DNA of 64,000 nucleotides from positions 1 through 64,000 of the forward strand of contig JANRJL010000082.1 of NCBI GenBank assembly GCA_033763995.1, read 5' to 3'. The DNA is from GCA-2737725 sp033763995. Its GTDB lineage: Bacteria > Pseudomonadota > Alphaproteobacteria > Rhodospirillales > Rhodospirillaceae. The position numbers and the translations under genes are program-made. A model generated the notes under the pieces. It was not told the origin of the DNA. It did not search any database and saw only the letters and a program-made list of their open reading frames with translations. Below, piece by piece: positions 27,536 to 36,027 of this stretch; within the stretch, counting starts at the first letter, position 1, and every line of letters starts with the position of its first letter.

Positions 27536-28528
27536 ATGAAAGCCATTCAACAGAATGCGTACGGCCCGCCGTCGGAGGTTGTCACCATCGTCGAACTGCC
27601 CGAGCCCGAACCCAAACCTGGCGAGATCGTGGTGGAACTGGAAGCCGCCGCCATGCACTTGGCCGATCTCAAGTTCATCAACGGCGACCCGGGCTTTCGC
27701 ACCTTTACTTTCCCACGCATCTGCGGTCACGAAGGCTTGGGGCATGTCATCAAGCTGGGCGCGGGCGTGACCGAATATAAAGTCGGCGACCGCGTATTCC
27801 TGCCCATTGGCGTCGGCACCTTCCGCCAGCGCATCGCGGCACTCGCCGCCGATTGTCCGCCGGCGCCGGCCGGCGATGCCCAACAGCTCGCCCTGACCCT
27901 CATCAACGGCATGACCGCCGTGATCCTGGTGGACGACTACGCCGGCCACGTGAAACCCGGCGAGTGGATCCTCCAGAACGGCGCCAACTCCAGTTGCGGG
28001 CGCTATATCATCAAGCTCGCCCACGACAAGGGCGTGAAGACCTGCAACATCGTGCGCCGCGAGTCGCTCATCAAGGAACTCAAGGCACTGGATGCCGACC
28101 AGGTCATCGTCGAGACCGGCAACGTGGACCAGACCGCCGAGCTGGTGAAGACCGTCACCGCCGGCGCGCCGATCAGCGTCGGCTTCGACTGCGTCGCGTC
28201 CACGGGCACCGAGACCATCGGCCGCTGCCTCGCCCGGGACGGCACCATCGTCAACTACGGCTACATGACGGGCAAAAACTGCGAGGTGGCCTTCCAGGAT
28301 CTCTTCCGCAAGCACGTCAAGCTGGTGGGCATGAGCATGCAAAGCCCGCGCACCAAGGAACAACGCAAGGCGGTCTATGCCAAGCTCAGCGCCATGATCG
28401 CCGGCGGCGACCTGAAGGCCAAGATCGCCGCCACCTATACGCTCGACCAAATTCAAGAGGCCCTGGCCCATCAGGCCCGGACCGGTGACGACCGCCAGGG
28501 CAAGATCATCATCCTGCCCAACGGGTGA
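27536..28528 (+). CDS. Zinc-independent MDR oxidoreductase, 2-enoyl thioester reductase-like (copy 3)
   Basis: Third paralogue, 330 residues, 12 bases after copy 2, with ATG at 27536. It resembles copy 1 most closely: both have QNGANSxCGRY, an NxVNYG(F/Y) strand after the cofactor domain, and an end reading GKIIILPNG or GKIILLPNG. This points to duplication within the cluster. The reaction is probably NADPH-dependent reduction of an activated double bond; the natural substrate is not evident. It converges on the CpcT/CpeT-like gene with a gap of three bases. Confidence 0.85.
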   Translation: MKAIQQNAYGPPSEVVTIVELPEPEPKPGEIVVELEAAAMHLADLKFINGDPGFRTFTFPRICGHEGLGHVIKLGAGVTEYKVGDRVFLPIGVGTFRQRIAALAADCPPAPAGDAQQLALTLINGMTAVILVDDYAGHVKPGEWILQNGANSSCGRYIIKLAHDKGVKTCNIVRRESLIKELKALDADQVIVETGNVDQTAELVKTVTAGAPISVGFDCVASTGTETIGRCLARDGTIVNYGYMTGKNCEVAFQDLFRKHVKLVGMSMQSPRTKEQRKAVYAKLSAMIAGGDLKAKIAATYTLDQIQEALAHQARTGDDRQGKIIILPNG

Positions 28529-28531
28529 GCA

Positions 28532-29512
28532 TCACTTCACCAGCGTGCAGTTGGCCTCGCCCCAGGAGGCCGTGACGGCGAGGCGCGACGCATCGGCGGA
28601 GCCAAAGGCGCCCATGCGCTCGAACTTGCCGCCCTCCTCCTTAGCGTAGAGCATCAGCGTGGGCCGCGCGCCCGCGTTGCGCGTGACCAAGTTGAGCATC
28701 CACACGTTGATGATCATGGCCTCCTTGTGCATGGTCGTGACCGTGAACTCGCCGCCTTGATCGTGAATAGCCAAGTCGTTGTAGCGCTCATAGCCGTTGG
28801 GCTGGTCGGGATTGCGCACGATCATGAAGCACGAGAACGGCCGCGCCTTGTAGGACACCTCGGGCAAATCGAGCGGGTTGCCCTGCATCACCGAGCCGTC
28901 CTCGCGGATGAACTTGGTCTGGGTTGAGAGAGAAACCGGGGTGAGCACGATCTTGTCCGATAATCTGATTTTCTCGTTCATGCCGGGCGCCATGGTGAGG
29001 CATTGATCGGGGAATTGCTCGCCGAGAAAGCCCTCGGCGGAAGGGCGCCAGAACACGGCGCAGCCGTCGGGCAGCTTGTCCATGTTGGCCGGAGAAAAGC
29101 CCTTGAGCTTGGCCGGGTCCTTGTGGGCCCCCAGCGCCTTCTCGGCGTCCTTGCCCTTGAAGGCATAGATGTCGGTGATGATGCGGTTGTTGGCCGGATC
29201 GGCGCGGTGCGCGTAGATGCGCTGGCGATAGACCGAGGTCGGCGGCTCGCCCAAGTATTGCTCGACGTAGGTCACGTTGGGGCCGAAAGCCGGCAGATCG
29301 ACCTTCTTGAAAATCTTGTGGCGCCGGCTTTCCCAGCCCGCTTCGGGAATCTTCGCGCGCTCCTGCTCGTTGACTTGATTGGCGTTGTCATAGGCGCCGT
29401 CCCACAGGGCCGCCAAGCGCGCGGCGTCTTGATCGAGAATGGTTTTGTCTTGCGCGAGCGCGGGAGTGCCAGCCAGAACCGCGACAACGGCCGTCGAAAT
29501 GAAGCAGCGCAA
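28532..29512 (-). CDS. Exported CpcT/CpeT-like protein
   Basis: Protein of 326 residues with a cleavable signal peptide (about 1-20, ending PALA before QDKT). The body resembles the CpcT/CpeT family, known in cyanobacteria as phycobilin lyases but also found widely in other bacteria with unknown function: visible are ADPANNRIITDIYAFK and LPDGCAVFWRPSAEGFLGE. I chose the TTG at 29512, which has GGGAGG at the right distance and gives a clean signal peptide; the upstream ATG would overlap the methyltransferase gene. It starts 11 bases after that gene's stop. Confidence 0.68.
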   Translation of the reverse strand: MRCFISTAVVAVLAGTPALAQDKTILDQDAARLAALWDGAYDNANQVNEQERAKIPEAGWESRRHKIFKKVDLPAFGPNVTYVEQYLGEPPTSVYRQRIYAHRADPANNRIITDIYAFKGKDAEKALGAHKDPAKLKGFSPANMDKLPDGCAVFWRPSAEGFLGEQFPDQCLTMAPGMNEKIRLSDKIVLTPVSLSTQTKFIREDGSVMQGNPLDLPEVSYKARPFSCFMIVRNPDQPNGYERYNDLAIHDQGGEFTVTTMHKEAMIINVWMLNLVTRNAGARPTLMLYAKEEGGKFERMGAFGSADASRLAVTASWGEANCTLVK

Positions 29513-29523
29513 GCGGACCTCCC

Positions 29524-30237
29524 TTAAGGCGTGTTGGGCTTCTCGAAGATCATGAGGTGCTGCCAGGGCAGCGCGTCGATGGTTTGCGTCCACGCCAGGC
29601 CCAGCGCGGCCATTTCCTTTTTGGCTTGAGCCTGGCTCATCTTGTGCAACGCCTTGATCGGCACGCCGTCGTCCTCGGCGCGATACTCCACCAGGGCGAT
29701 CCGCCCCGCGGGCTTGAGGGCCTGCACCATGGCCTCGCCCATTTCGCGCGGGAATTCGAATTCATGGTAGGCGTCCACCATCAAAATCCAATCGAGCGTA
29801 GCTTCAGGCAACTTGGGATCGCTCTCGGTGCCCAAGATGGTCTCGACGTGGCTCCAGGGGCCCATGGCCTTGCGCTGGGTGATGATGTCGAGCATCTCCT
29901 GTTGGATATCGACCGCGTAAACCTTGCCCTGGGGCACTTTGGCGGCGAGACGAAAGCTGAAATAGCCCGTGCCCGCGCCGATATCGGCGACGGCGTCGGT
30001 GGGCTTGAGCGGCAGGCTGCGGATCAGCATCTCGGTGCCTTCTTCCTGGGCGCGTTCGCCGCGTTCGAGCCAAGAGGCGCCCAGGTGGCCCATGACCTGG
30101 GCGATCTCGCGGCCCATGTAAACCTTGCCGATGCCGTCGCGGCTGGGCGCCCGAACGGCATAGACGCTGTCGTCGGCGCGCGCCGCGCCGAGCGAGAGCA
30201 GAGCAACGAGGGCAAGGGCGGCGACGCGGAACATCAT
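29524..30237 (-). CDS. Exported class I SAM-dependent methyltransferase
   Basis: Protein of 237 residues combining a signal peptide (about 1-22, hydrophobic core ALALVALLSLG, ending ARA) with a Rossmann methyltransferase domain. The SAM-binding motif I is VADIGAGTGYFS, followed by VYAVDIQQEM (motif II) and LDWILMVDAYHEF. The segment RDGIGKVYMGREIAQVMG is shared with a small group of similar exported methyltransferase-like proteins. How SAM would be available outside the cytoplasm is unclear. It lies between pirin and CpcT/CpeT-like genes in one direction. Confidence 0.8.
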   Translation of the reverse strand: MMFRVAALALVALLSLGAARADDSVYAVRAPSRDGIGKVYMGREIAQVMGHLGASWLERGERAQEEGTEMLIRSLPLKPTDAVADIGAGTGYFSFRLAAKVPQGKVYAVDIQQEMLDIITQRKAMGPWSHVETILGTESDPKLPEATLDWILMVDAYHEFEFPREMGEAMVQALKPAGRIALVEYRAEDDGVPIKALHKMSQAQAKKEMAALGLAWTQTIDALPWQHLMIFEKPNTP

Positions 30238-30243
30238 GGGCGG

Positions 30244-31140
30244 CTACATGTTCGGCAGCGGAATGAGTTCTTTTTCGTCCGGCGGCGGGCCGAAGCGATC
30301 AGAGATCTTGCCCTTCACGGCGGCGTCCCAGTCGGCCTTGGCGGCCTCGATCAGCGCCTTGTCGCTGGCCACGAAGTTCCACCACAAATGGCGCGGGCCC
30401 TCGAGCGGCGCGCCGCCGATGACGACGCAGCGCGTCTTTCCCTTGGCTTTGATGGTGGCTTCCACCTCGGGCAGCAAGATCACCATCTCACCGGCTTCGA
30501 CAGCCTTGCCGCCGTTGTCGATGGCGCCCTCGACCACATAAATGGCGCGCTCGGGGTGATCGGCGGGCACGTCGACGCTGGCGCCGTCGATCAAGATCAC
30601 GTCGGCGTAGAGCGTGGGCGAGAACACCTTCACCGGCGACTTCATGCCGAAGCCCGTGCCGAGCATGAGGCGAATGCTGGAATCGGCCTTGTCGCGCGTC
30701 GGCAGCTTGTTGGCGGGATGGTGCGTGAAGGAGGCTTTGGCTTTCTCATGCTGCTTGGGCAAGCCCAGCCAGCATTGAATGCCGTGCAGCTTGTGGCCGA
30801 CGCGTCGGACTTCGAGCTTGGTGCGCTCGGAGTGCACGATGCCCTCGCCCGCCACCATCCAGTTGACGTCGCCGGGCCGGATCGCCTGGACGCTGCCCAG
30901 GTTGTCGCGGTGCATGATCTCGCCCACGACCAGATAGGTCACGGTGGCGAGCCCGATGTGGGGGTGGGGCCGCACGTCCAGCCCCTTGCCGGGCGCGAAG
31001 CTTGCCGGACCCATGTGGTCGAAGAAGATGAAAGGCCCCACCGAGCGCTGCTCGACGCTGGGCAGGGCGCGGCCCACCATGAATCCGCCAAGCAAATCGC
31101 GGCGGCGGGGCTTGATCACCGTGGAAAACGCACTGAACAT
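30244..31140 (-). CDS. Pirin family protein
   Basis: Bicupin protein of 298 residues. The N-terminal cupin has the metal-site motif RPHPHIGLATVTYLVVGE followed by HRDNLGS and GEGIVHSER, giving the three His and one Glu iron ligands of pirin; a second, shorter cupin follows. Bacterial pirins include quercetin dioxygenases and redox-sensing regulators, so function is uncertain. The start codon is six bases from the stop of the facing side of the methyltransferase gene's operon, and all are minus strand, so co-transcription is likely. Confidence 0.9.
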   Translation of the reverse strand: MFSAFSTVIKPRRRDLLGGFMVGRALPSVEQRSVGPFIFFDHMGPASFAPGKGLDVRPHPHIGLATVTYLVVGEIMHRDNLGSVQAIRPGDVNWMVAGEGIVHSERTKLEVRRVGHKLHGIQCWLGLPKQHEKAKASFTHHPANKLPTRDKADSSIRLMLGTGFGMKSPVKVFSPTLYADVILIDGASVDVPADHPERAIYVVEGAIDNGGKAVEAGEMVILLPEVEATIKAKGKTRCVVIGGAPLEGPRHLWWNFVASDKALIEAAKADWDAAVKGKISDRFGPPPDEKELIPLPNM

Positions 31141-31206
31141 TTTACTCTCTCAATCGACCGAAAACCGCACACTCATTAAGAAGCGCCGCCGCAAAGATCA
31201 ACCGCG

Positions 31207-31677
31207 TCATCGCTTTTCATTGACCTCCAGATAAATCCCGTTGGGATCGAACATCGACATCGTGCGCAGCAAGATCTTGCCCTTGCCGTCGTGGCTGGGC
31301 ACGTCCCAGTCCGTGGGCGGCGCGGCGATGGTGGCCCCCTTCTCCAATGCGCGCTGATGGATGCCTTTGATGTCCTTGGTCTCCCACACCAACAGCGGAT
31401 CGCCCAACTGCACCTTGGTGCGGCCCTTCTTGATGCCGGTGTCGTAGGGAGCGTCGAGATACTGCATCAGCCCCAGCATGCCGATGACCGGATCGTCGGC
31501 CTTCAGCAGAATCAAATGGCACCGCGCCCAGGGCGGGGCCGCGGGCGGGAATGACGGATGCACCGGCACCTTGTTGTCGTACCATTTGGTCATGCCGAAG
31601 ACGTGAATGTAGAAATCCGCCGATTGCTCGGCGTTGGCGACCAGGAAAGTCGTGCGCTTGAAGAAGGCGTGAGTCAT
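31207..31677 (-). CDS. VOC family protein (glyoxalase/dioxygenase fold)
   Basis: Cytoplasmic VOC-fold protein of 156 residues with two beta-alpha-beta-beta-beta modules: FKRTTFLVANAEQSADFYIHVFGM opens the first and the second ends with the typical SMFDPNGIYLEVNE. Such proteins bind a divalent metal and act as isomerases, lyases or ring-cleaving dioxygenases; which one is not clear. It is the first of three consecutive VOC genes on the minus strand, 16 bases from the next. Confidence 0.85.
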   Translation of the reverse strand: MTHAFFKRTTFLVANAEQSADFYIHVFGMTKWYDNKVPVHPSFPPAAPPWARCHLILLKADDPVIGMLGLMQYLDAPYDTGIKKGRTKVQLGDPLLVWETKDIKGIHQRALEKGATIAAPPTDWDVPSHDGKGKILLRTMSMFDPNGIYLEVNEKR

Positions 31678-31693
31678 GGATGGTGCCCTTTCG

Positions 31694-32221
31694 CTACTTT
31701 TTCGGTTCGATCATTTCGTTCAACTCAATCTTGATGCCGTTGGGGTCGCGCAGAAACATCTGCTTGGCGCGCCCCGAGCGCGACAATATCGGCGGGCTCA
31801 GCACCGTGTAGCCGCCCGCCACCGCGCGGGCATGGATCGCTTCGATGCCCGTGACCACATGCACCAGCATGACGTCGTTATAGGCGTTGGCGTTGCCCGT
31901 GGGCCGGGTGACCGTGCCCATCTCCTTGCTGTCGACGCCCATGACGGCGACGAACGCGCCGTCCAGCGACTTCATATACGTCATGCTGAGCACCGCATCG
32001 GGCGGCATGCCCAACGGATGGTCGGTTGGCAGCCGGATGTCGGTGCTGGTGGGTTCCTCGGTGTAGCCCAAGACCTCGCGGTAAAACTTCACCGTGGCGG
32101 GGCGGTTCTTCACCATGATGGCCGCGCGCTGCAGCGTGGCGACGCCCGCTGCCGGTTCCGCGGCGGCGGAAGGTGCCGTTAGCCCGATTGCGAACGCGAG
32201 AAGGATTGCGATGCGGGTCAT
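31694..32221 (-). CDS. Exported VOC family protein
   Basis: VOC-fold protein of 175 residues with an N-terminal signal peptide (MTRIAILLAFAIGLTAPSAAAEP). The domain shows RAAIMVKNRPATVKFYREVLGY and ends with MFLRDPNGIKIELNEM. ATG at 32221 is preceded by GGAGA and overlaps the stop of the upstream VOC gene by four bases (ATGA), so they are coupled. Periplasmic location of a VOC domain is unusual. The sequence is clearly paralogous to the gene at 32218-32745. Confidence 0.83.
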   Translation of the reverse strand: MTRIAILLAFAIGLTAPSAAAEPAAGVATLQRAAIMVKNRPATVKFYREVLGYTEEPTSTDIRLPTDHPLGMPPDAVLSMTYMKSLDGAFVAVMGVDSKEMGTVTRPTGNANAYNDVMLVHVVTGIEAIHARAVAGGYTVLSPPILSRSGRAKQMFLRDPNGIKIELNEMIEPKK

Positions 32222-32745
32222 TTTTTCTCCGGCAGCATTTCGAACAGCTCCAATCGCACCCCGTTGGGATCGCGCAGGAACATTTGCATGGAGCGGCCGG
32301 TGTTGGAGGGCTTGGGACCCCACAGCACCTCGTAGCCGCCCGCCACCGCGCGGCGGTGAATTTCGGCGATGTTCTTCACTTGGTGCACGAACATCACGTC
32401 GCCGCCGGCGTTGCCCGCTTGGCCGGGCCGGGCCAGCGGTTTGAAGTCGGGGTGGTCGACGCCCATGATGCTGAGGCCCGCGCCGTCCTTGGACTTCATG
32501 CCGGTCAGCGTGCGCTTGGCGCCCGCCGGCAAGCCCAGACCATTACCCGCCTCGGCCGGGGCCAGATCGTTGGTGGTCAGTTCCTCGTAGCCCATGACCT
32601 CGCGGAAGAACTTCACCGTGGCGGCGCGGTCGGCGACGAAAATAGCCGTGCGCAAATACGTGGACGAGACGGCCTGGTCTTGGGCCGTGGCGCCGGCTGC
32701 CAGGCCGGCAACAGCGACAAGAACGGCAAGCGTGAGTTTACGCAT
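32218..32745 (-). CDS. Exported VOC family protein (paralogue)
   Basis: Also 175 residues, with a signal peptide (MRKLTLAVLVAVAGLAAGATAQ) and a VOC domain reading RTAIFVADRAATVKFFREVMGY and ending MFLRDPNGVRLELFEM. GGGGAGG at good spacing fixes the ATG at 32745; an ATG further upstream has none. It is the promoter-proximal gene of the VOC trio and divergent from the molybdoenzyme gene, with 97 bases between them for both promoters. Probably arose by tandem duplication with its neighbour. Confidence 0.84.
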   Translation of the reverse strand: MRKLTLAVLVAVAGLAAGATAQDQAVSSTYLRTAIFVADRAATVKFFREVMGYEELTTNDLAPAEAGNGLGLPAGAKRTLTGMKSKDGAGLSIMGVDHPDFKPLARPGQAGNAGGDVMFVHQVKNIAEIHRRAVAGGYEVLWGPKPSNTGRSMQMFLRDPNGVRLELFEMLPEKK

Positions 32746-32842
32746 GGTGGCCTCCCCTGGTGGAAAAGCCGAGCATAGGCCAGGATAGCCGGGACCGGAA
32801 CCCGCCAAACCCGCCGCCGCTGCCAACATCTCCGAGGCCATC

Positions 32843-35191
32843 ATGCCCAAGGCCAACATGACCGATGCCGTTTTCGCGCCCACCGTGACGCATTGGGGCG
32901 CTTACCGCGCCGAGGTGCGCGAAGGCCGCGTGGCCGCGCTGCATCCGTTCGCGGCCGATCCGGACCCCTCGCCCATCGGCGCCGGTATGCCCCCAGCGCT
33001 GACGGACCCGGTGCGCATCGCGCGCCCGATGATCCGGCAAGGTTGGCTGAAGCACGGGCCGCATGAAGCCAACAAGACGCGCGGGGGCGAGCCTTTCGTG
33101 GCGGTGCCCTGGGACGAGGCGCTGGATCTGGTGGCGGGCGAACTGCAGCGGGTGAAAGCCGCCCACGGCAACGCGGCGATTTTCGCGGGCTCCTACGGCT
33201 GGGCCAGCGCAGGGCGGTTTCATCACGCCCAAGGGCAACTGCGCCGGTTCATGAATCTGTTCGGTGGGCACGCCTACTCGGTGAACACCTATTCGGCGGG
33301 CGCGGCCGAGGTGATCGTGCCGCACGTGCTCGGCAATTTCTGGGAATTGACCAACCAGATGACGACCTGGGACACCATCGCCGCGCACACGCAACTGATG
33401 GTCGCCTTCGGCGGCGTGTCGCTGAAGAACGGGCAAGTCCATGGCGGCGGCTTCGGCAAGCATGTCGCGCGCGAGGCGTTGAAGGCGTGCAAGGCGCGCG
33501 GCGTGAAGGTGGTCTGCGTCGGCGCCATGAAAGACGACGCGGCGGATTTTCTCGAGGCGCAATGGATCGCGCCGCGCCCCAACACCGACACGGCGCTGAT
33601 GTTGGGGCTGGCGCACACGTTGCTGCGGGACGGACTGGCGGACGAAGCGTTCCTCGCCAGCCACTGCGTCGGTTGGGAGAAATTCAAACCTTATTTGCTG
33701 GGCGCCATAGACAAAACACCCAAGGACGTCGACTGGGCCAGCCGCATCACCGGCGTGCCGCCGGAGATCATTCATCAACTGGCCCACGACATGGCCAGGC
33801 ACCGCACCTTGATCACGATTTCGTGGTCGCTGCAGCGGGCCGATCACGGCGAGCAGACCTACTGGGCGGCGATCACCTTGGCGGCCATGCTGGGCCAGAT
33901 CGGCTTGCCCGGCGGCGGCATCGGCTTTGGCTATGGAGCTGCAAATGGAATAGGTGCGGGCGGCGCCCGCATCGCGCCACCGTCCCTCACCGTGCCGCAA
34001 AACCCGGTGAAGGCTTTTATTCCGGTGGCGCGCATTGCCGACATGCTGGAGAACCCGGGCGGCGCCTTCGACTACAACGGCCAGCGCCTCGCGTACCCCG
34101 ATGCGCGCATCGTCTATTGGTGCGGCGGCAATCCGTTCCATCATCATCAGAACCTGGGCCGCTTGGTGCGCGCCTGGCAACGCCCCGAGACCGTGATCAT
34201 TCACGAAGCATGGTGGAACGCCAACGCACGGCACGCGGATATCGTGCTGCCGGTCACCACCACGCTGGAACGCAACGATCTCACCGGCGCGCTGCAAGAC
34301 ACCTATGCGCTGGCGATGCACAAGGCCGTGGAACCCATCGGCGAGGCACGCAACGACCACGACATTTTTGCCGGGCTCGCCGAGCGCGTGGGTTTGCGCG
34401 AAGCTTTCACCGAGGGCCGCGACGAAATGGGCTGGCTGAAGTTGATGTACGAGCGCTGGGTGGAGCGGGCCGCCAAGCTGGACGTGACCATGCCCGCCTT
34501 CGATGCGTTTTGGGAGAAAGGTCACGTCGAGTTCCCGGAACGCGGCGCGGGGAAAGTTTTTCTGCGCGAGTTTCGCGCCGACCCCGCGCAGCACAAACTC
34601 ACCACGCCCTCGGGCAAGATCGAGATTTTCTCCGAGCGCATCGCGTCCTTCGGCTACGACGATTGCGCCGGGCACGCGACCTGGTACGAACCCGCCGAGT
34701 GGTTGGGGGCCGTGAGGGCCAAATCGTTTCCGCTTCATCTCATCTCCAATCAGCCGCGCACGCGGCTTCACAGCCAGTACGACAACGGGACCACCAGCCA
34801 GGCCGGCAAGGTTTCGGCCCGCGAGCCGGTGTGGCTGCACCCGCTGGACGCCGCACCACGGGCCATCGCGAGCGGCGACGTGGTGCGGCTGTTCAACGAC
34901 CGCGGCGCGTGCCTGGCGGGGGCCGTGGTCACCGACCAGGTGCGTCCGGGCGTGGTGCAACTCGCCACGGGGGCTTGGTTCGACCCCGCGCCGACCTCAA
35001 CGACGGCGGGCGGCAACGAACTGCCCTTCTGCGTGCACGGCAATCCCAACGTGCTGACGCGGGATGCCAGCAGCTCGAAGCTGGCCCAAGGCTCGACCGC
35101 GCAGACCTGTCTGGTGGAGGTGGAAAAGTGGACCGGCACAGTGCCGCCGGTGACGATTTTCACACCACCTGAGATTGTAGCCTGGCGGTGA
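32843..35191 (+). CDS. Molybdopterin oxidoreductase, BisC/TorA/DMSO reductase-like
   Basis: Mo-bis-MGD enzyme of 782 residues. SYGW (117-120) matches the Tyr and Trp near the active site of DMSO reductase, and TYSAGAAEVI supplies Ser151 as the likely molybdenum ligand, as in the DMSO/TMAO/biotin sulfoxide reductase branch. There is no Tat signal and no N-terminal iron-sulfur Cys motif, so it should be a cytoplasmic BisC-like reductase of sulfoxides or N-oxides. The C-terminal MGD-binding domain is present (LISNQPRTRLHSQYDNG). No partner subunit or cytochrome gene lies nearby. Confidence 0.9.
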   Translation: MPKANMTDAVFAPTVTHWGAYRAEVREGRVAALHPFAADPDPSPIGAGMPPALTDPVRIARPMIRQGWLKHGPHEANKTRGGEPFVAVPWDEALDLVAGELQRVKAAHGNAAIFAGSYGWASAGRFHHAQGQLRRFMNLFGGHAYSVNTYSAGAAEVIVPHVLGNFWELTNQMTTWDTIAAHTQLMVAFGGVSLKNGQVHGGGFGKHVAREALKACKARGVKVVCVGAMKDDAADFLEAQWIAPRPNTDTALMLGLAHTLLRDGLADEAFLASHCVGWEKFKPYLLGAIDKTPKDVDWASRITGVPPEIIHQLAHDMARHRTLITISWSLQRADHGEQTYWAAITLAAMLGQIGLPGGGIGFGYGAANGIGAGGARIAPPSLTVPQNPVKAFIPVARIADMLENPGGAFDYNGQRLAYPDARIVYWCGGNPFHHHQNLGRLVRAWQRPETVIIHEAWWNANARHADIVLPVTTTLERNDLTGALQDTYALAMHKAVEPIGEARNDHDIFAGLAERVGLREAFTEGRDEMGWLKLMYERWVERAAKLDVTMPAFDAFWEKGHVEFPERGAGKVFLREFRADPAQHKLTTPSGKIEIFSERIASFGYDDCAGHATWYEPAEWLGAVRAKSFPLHLISNQPRTRLHSQYDNGTTSQAGKVSAREPVWLHPLDAAPRAIASGDVVRLFNDRGACLAGAVVTDQVRPGVVQLATGAWFDPAPTSTTAGGNELPFCVHGNPNVLTRDASSSKLAQGSTAQTCLVEVEKWTGTVPPVTIFTPPEIVAWR

Positions 35192-35208
35192 GTTTTCCAC
35201 CTGTTCCG

Positions 35209-35242
35209 CCTGTTATTTCAGGAAGGCTTCCAAAATAACAGG
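35209..35242. terminator. Bidirectional stem-loop between convergent genes
   Basis: CCTGTTATTT (35209-35218) pairs perfectly with AAATAACAGG (35233-35242) around an inner GGAAG/CTTCC. It lies 17 bases after the molybdoenzyme stop and before the end of the facing membrane protein gene. No long T run, so it is a probable rather than classic terminator. Confidence 0.45.
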
Positions 35243-35298
35243 TCGCGAATCGGCGTTTTGAGGCCATGGACGACCGCAGGGCGGATGCTCTCGCAACC

Positions 35299-35559
35299 TC
35301 AGCGAGAGTCGCCGGGAGGGTCCGGAAGGTCGTTGGGATCGTGATCGATCACCACGGGCGGGCGGTGTTGGGTGTCCTTGCCCATGGACGCATGACGCAA
35401 GACCCATACACCCGGTGCCGCCTTGCGCCCGAAGATCAGCACTCCGAGCGCCACGACCATGGCAATTATAGCGGCGGCGGTGAAGGCAAACAAGAACAGC
35501 GCCAGCGCCGCGATGAGCGACACGACAATGAGCGCGAGGCGAAGATAAGCGCCGATCAT
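35299..35559 (-). CDS. Small membrane protein of unknown function
   Basis: Predicted 86-residue protein from ATG at 35559 (MIGAYLRLALIVVS). A long hydrophobic region (about 5-42) makes one or two membrane helices, followed by a polar tail with a Pro/Asp-rich end (NDLPDPPGDSR). I do not recognise a family. A longer reading would run back into the acetyltransferase gene, so the short form is preferred; the start lies 10 bases beyond that gene's stop. Confidence 0.55.
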   Translation of the reverse strand: MIGAYLRLALIVVSLIAALALFLFAFTAAAIIAMVVALGVLIFGRKAAPGVWVLRHASMGKDTQHRPPVVIDHDPNDLPDPPGDSR

Positions 35560-35569
35560 GTGGAAAAGC

Positions 35570-35995
35570 TCAGGCGGCTTGCGATGCGCACGCCGTCGGC
35601 GCCCGAGAAACGGCGACGATGGCCTTGCGCGGCAAGATGCCGAAGCGCGCGAAGAACCCTTCGGTGCCGACGAACGCCTCGCCGTAAATGGCGGTCTTGC
35701 CGAAGCGTGCCACGACATCGGTCATGAGCGCGCGGCCGATGCCCCGGCGTTTCTGGGCGGGGTGAACGGCGATATCGCTGATCCAGGTGTTGAGGCCGTC
35801 GGACAACACCCGCACGAATCCGACCAGGCGGCCGTCCTCATCCAGCGTCAGCGTCACGTGCGTCGAATTGCGGAACCAGCCTCGCACGGTTTCGGATTCG
35901 TAGTCGGCGGCAGTACCCCACCCGTTGGCGTCGTAAATGGCGATGACGGCGGCCGCGTCCAAGCTGGCAATGTCGGTCAAGGGCACGATACGCAT
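35570..35995 (-). CDS. GNAT family N-acetyltransferase
   Basis: Acetyl-CoA dependent acyltransferase of 141 residues. Motif A is visible as ISDIAVHPAQKRRGIGRALMTDVV, with RRGIGRA as the pyrophosphate-binding loop; the C-terminus AFVGTEGFFARFGI is the usual Y/F-rich end of motif B. The substrate is unknown. ATG at 35995 has GGAGTG upstream; an ATG 40 codons earlier would extend the protein into a palindromic repeat and is rejected. Confidence 0.88.
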   Translation of the reverse strand: MRIVPLTDIASLDAAAVIAIYDANGWGTAADYESETVRGWFRNSTHVTLTLDEDGRLVGFVRVLSDGLNTWISDIAVHPAQKRRGIGRALMTDVVARFGKTAIYGEAFVGTEGFFARFGILPRKAIVAVSRAPTACASQAA

Positions 35996-36027
35996 GAGCG
36001 TCACTCCGATGGTGGATAGATCTCCGC

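Noticed and set aside
32738..34960. 740-codon open frame on the minus strand opposite the molybdoenzyme gene
   Set aside because: It is an antisense shadow in GC-rich DNA; the opposite strand encodes a full molybdopterin oxidoreductase with all family motifs.
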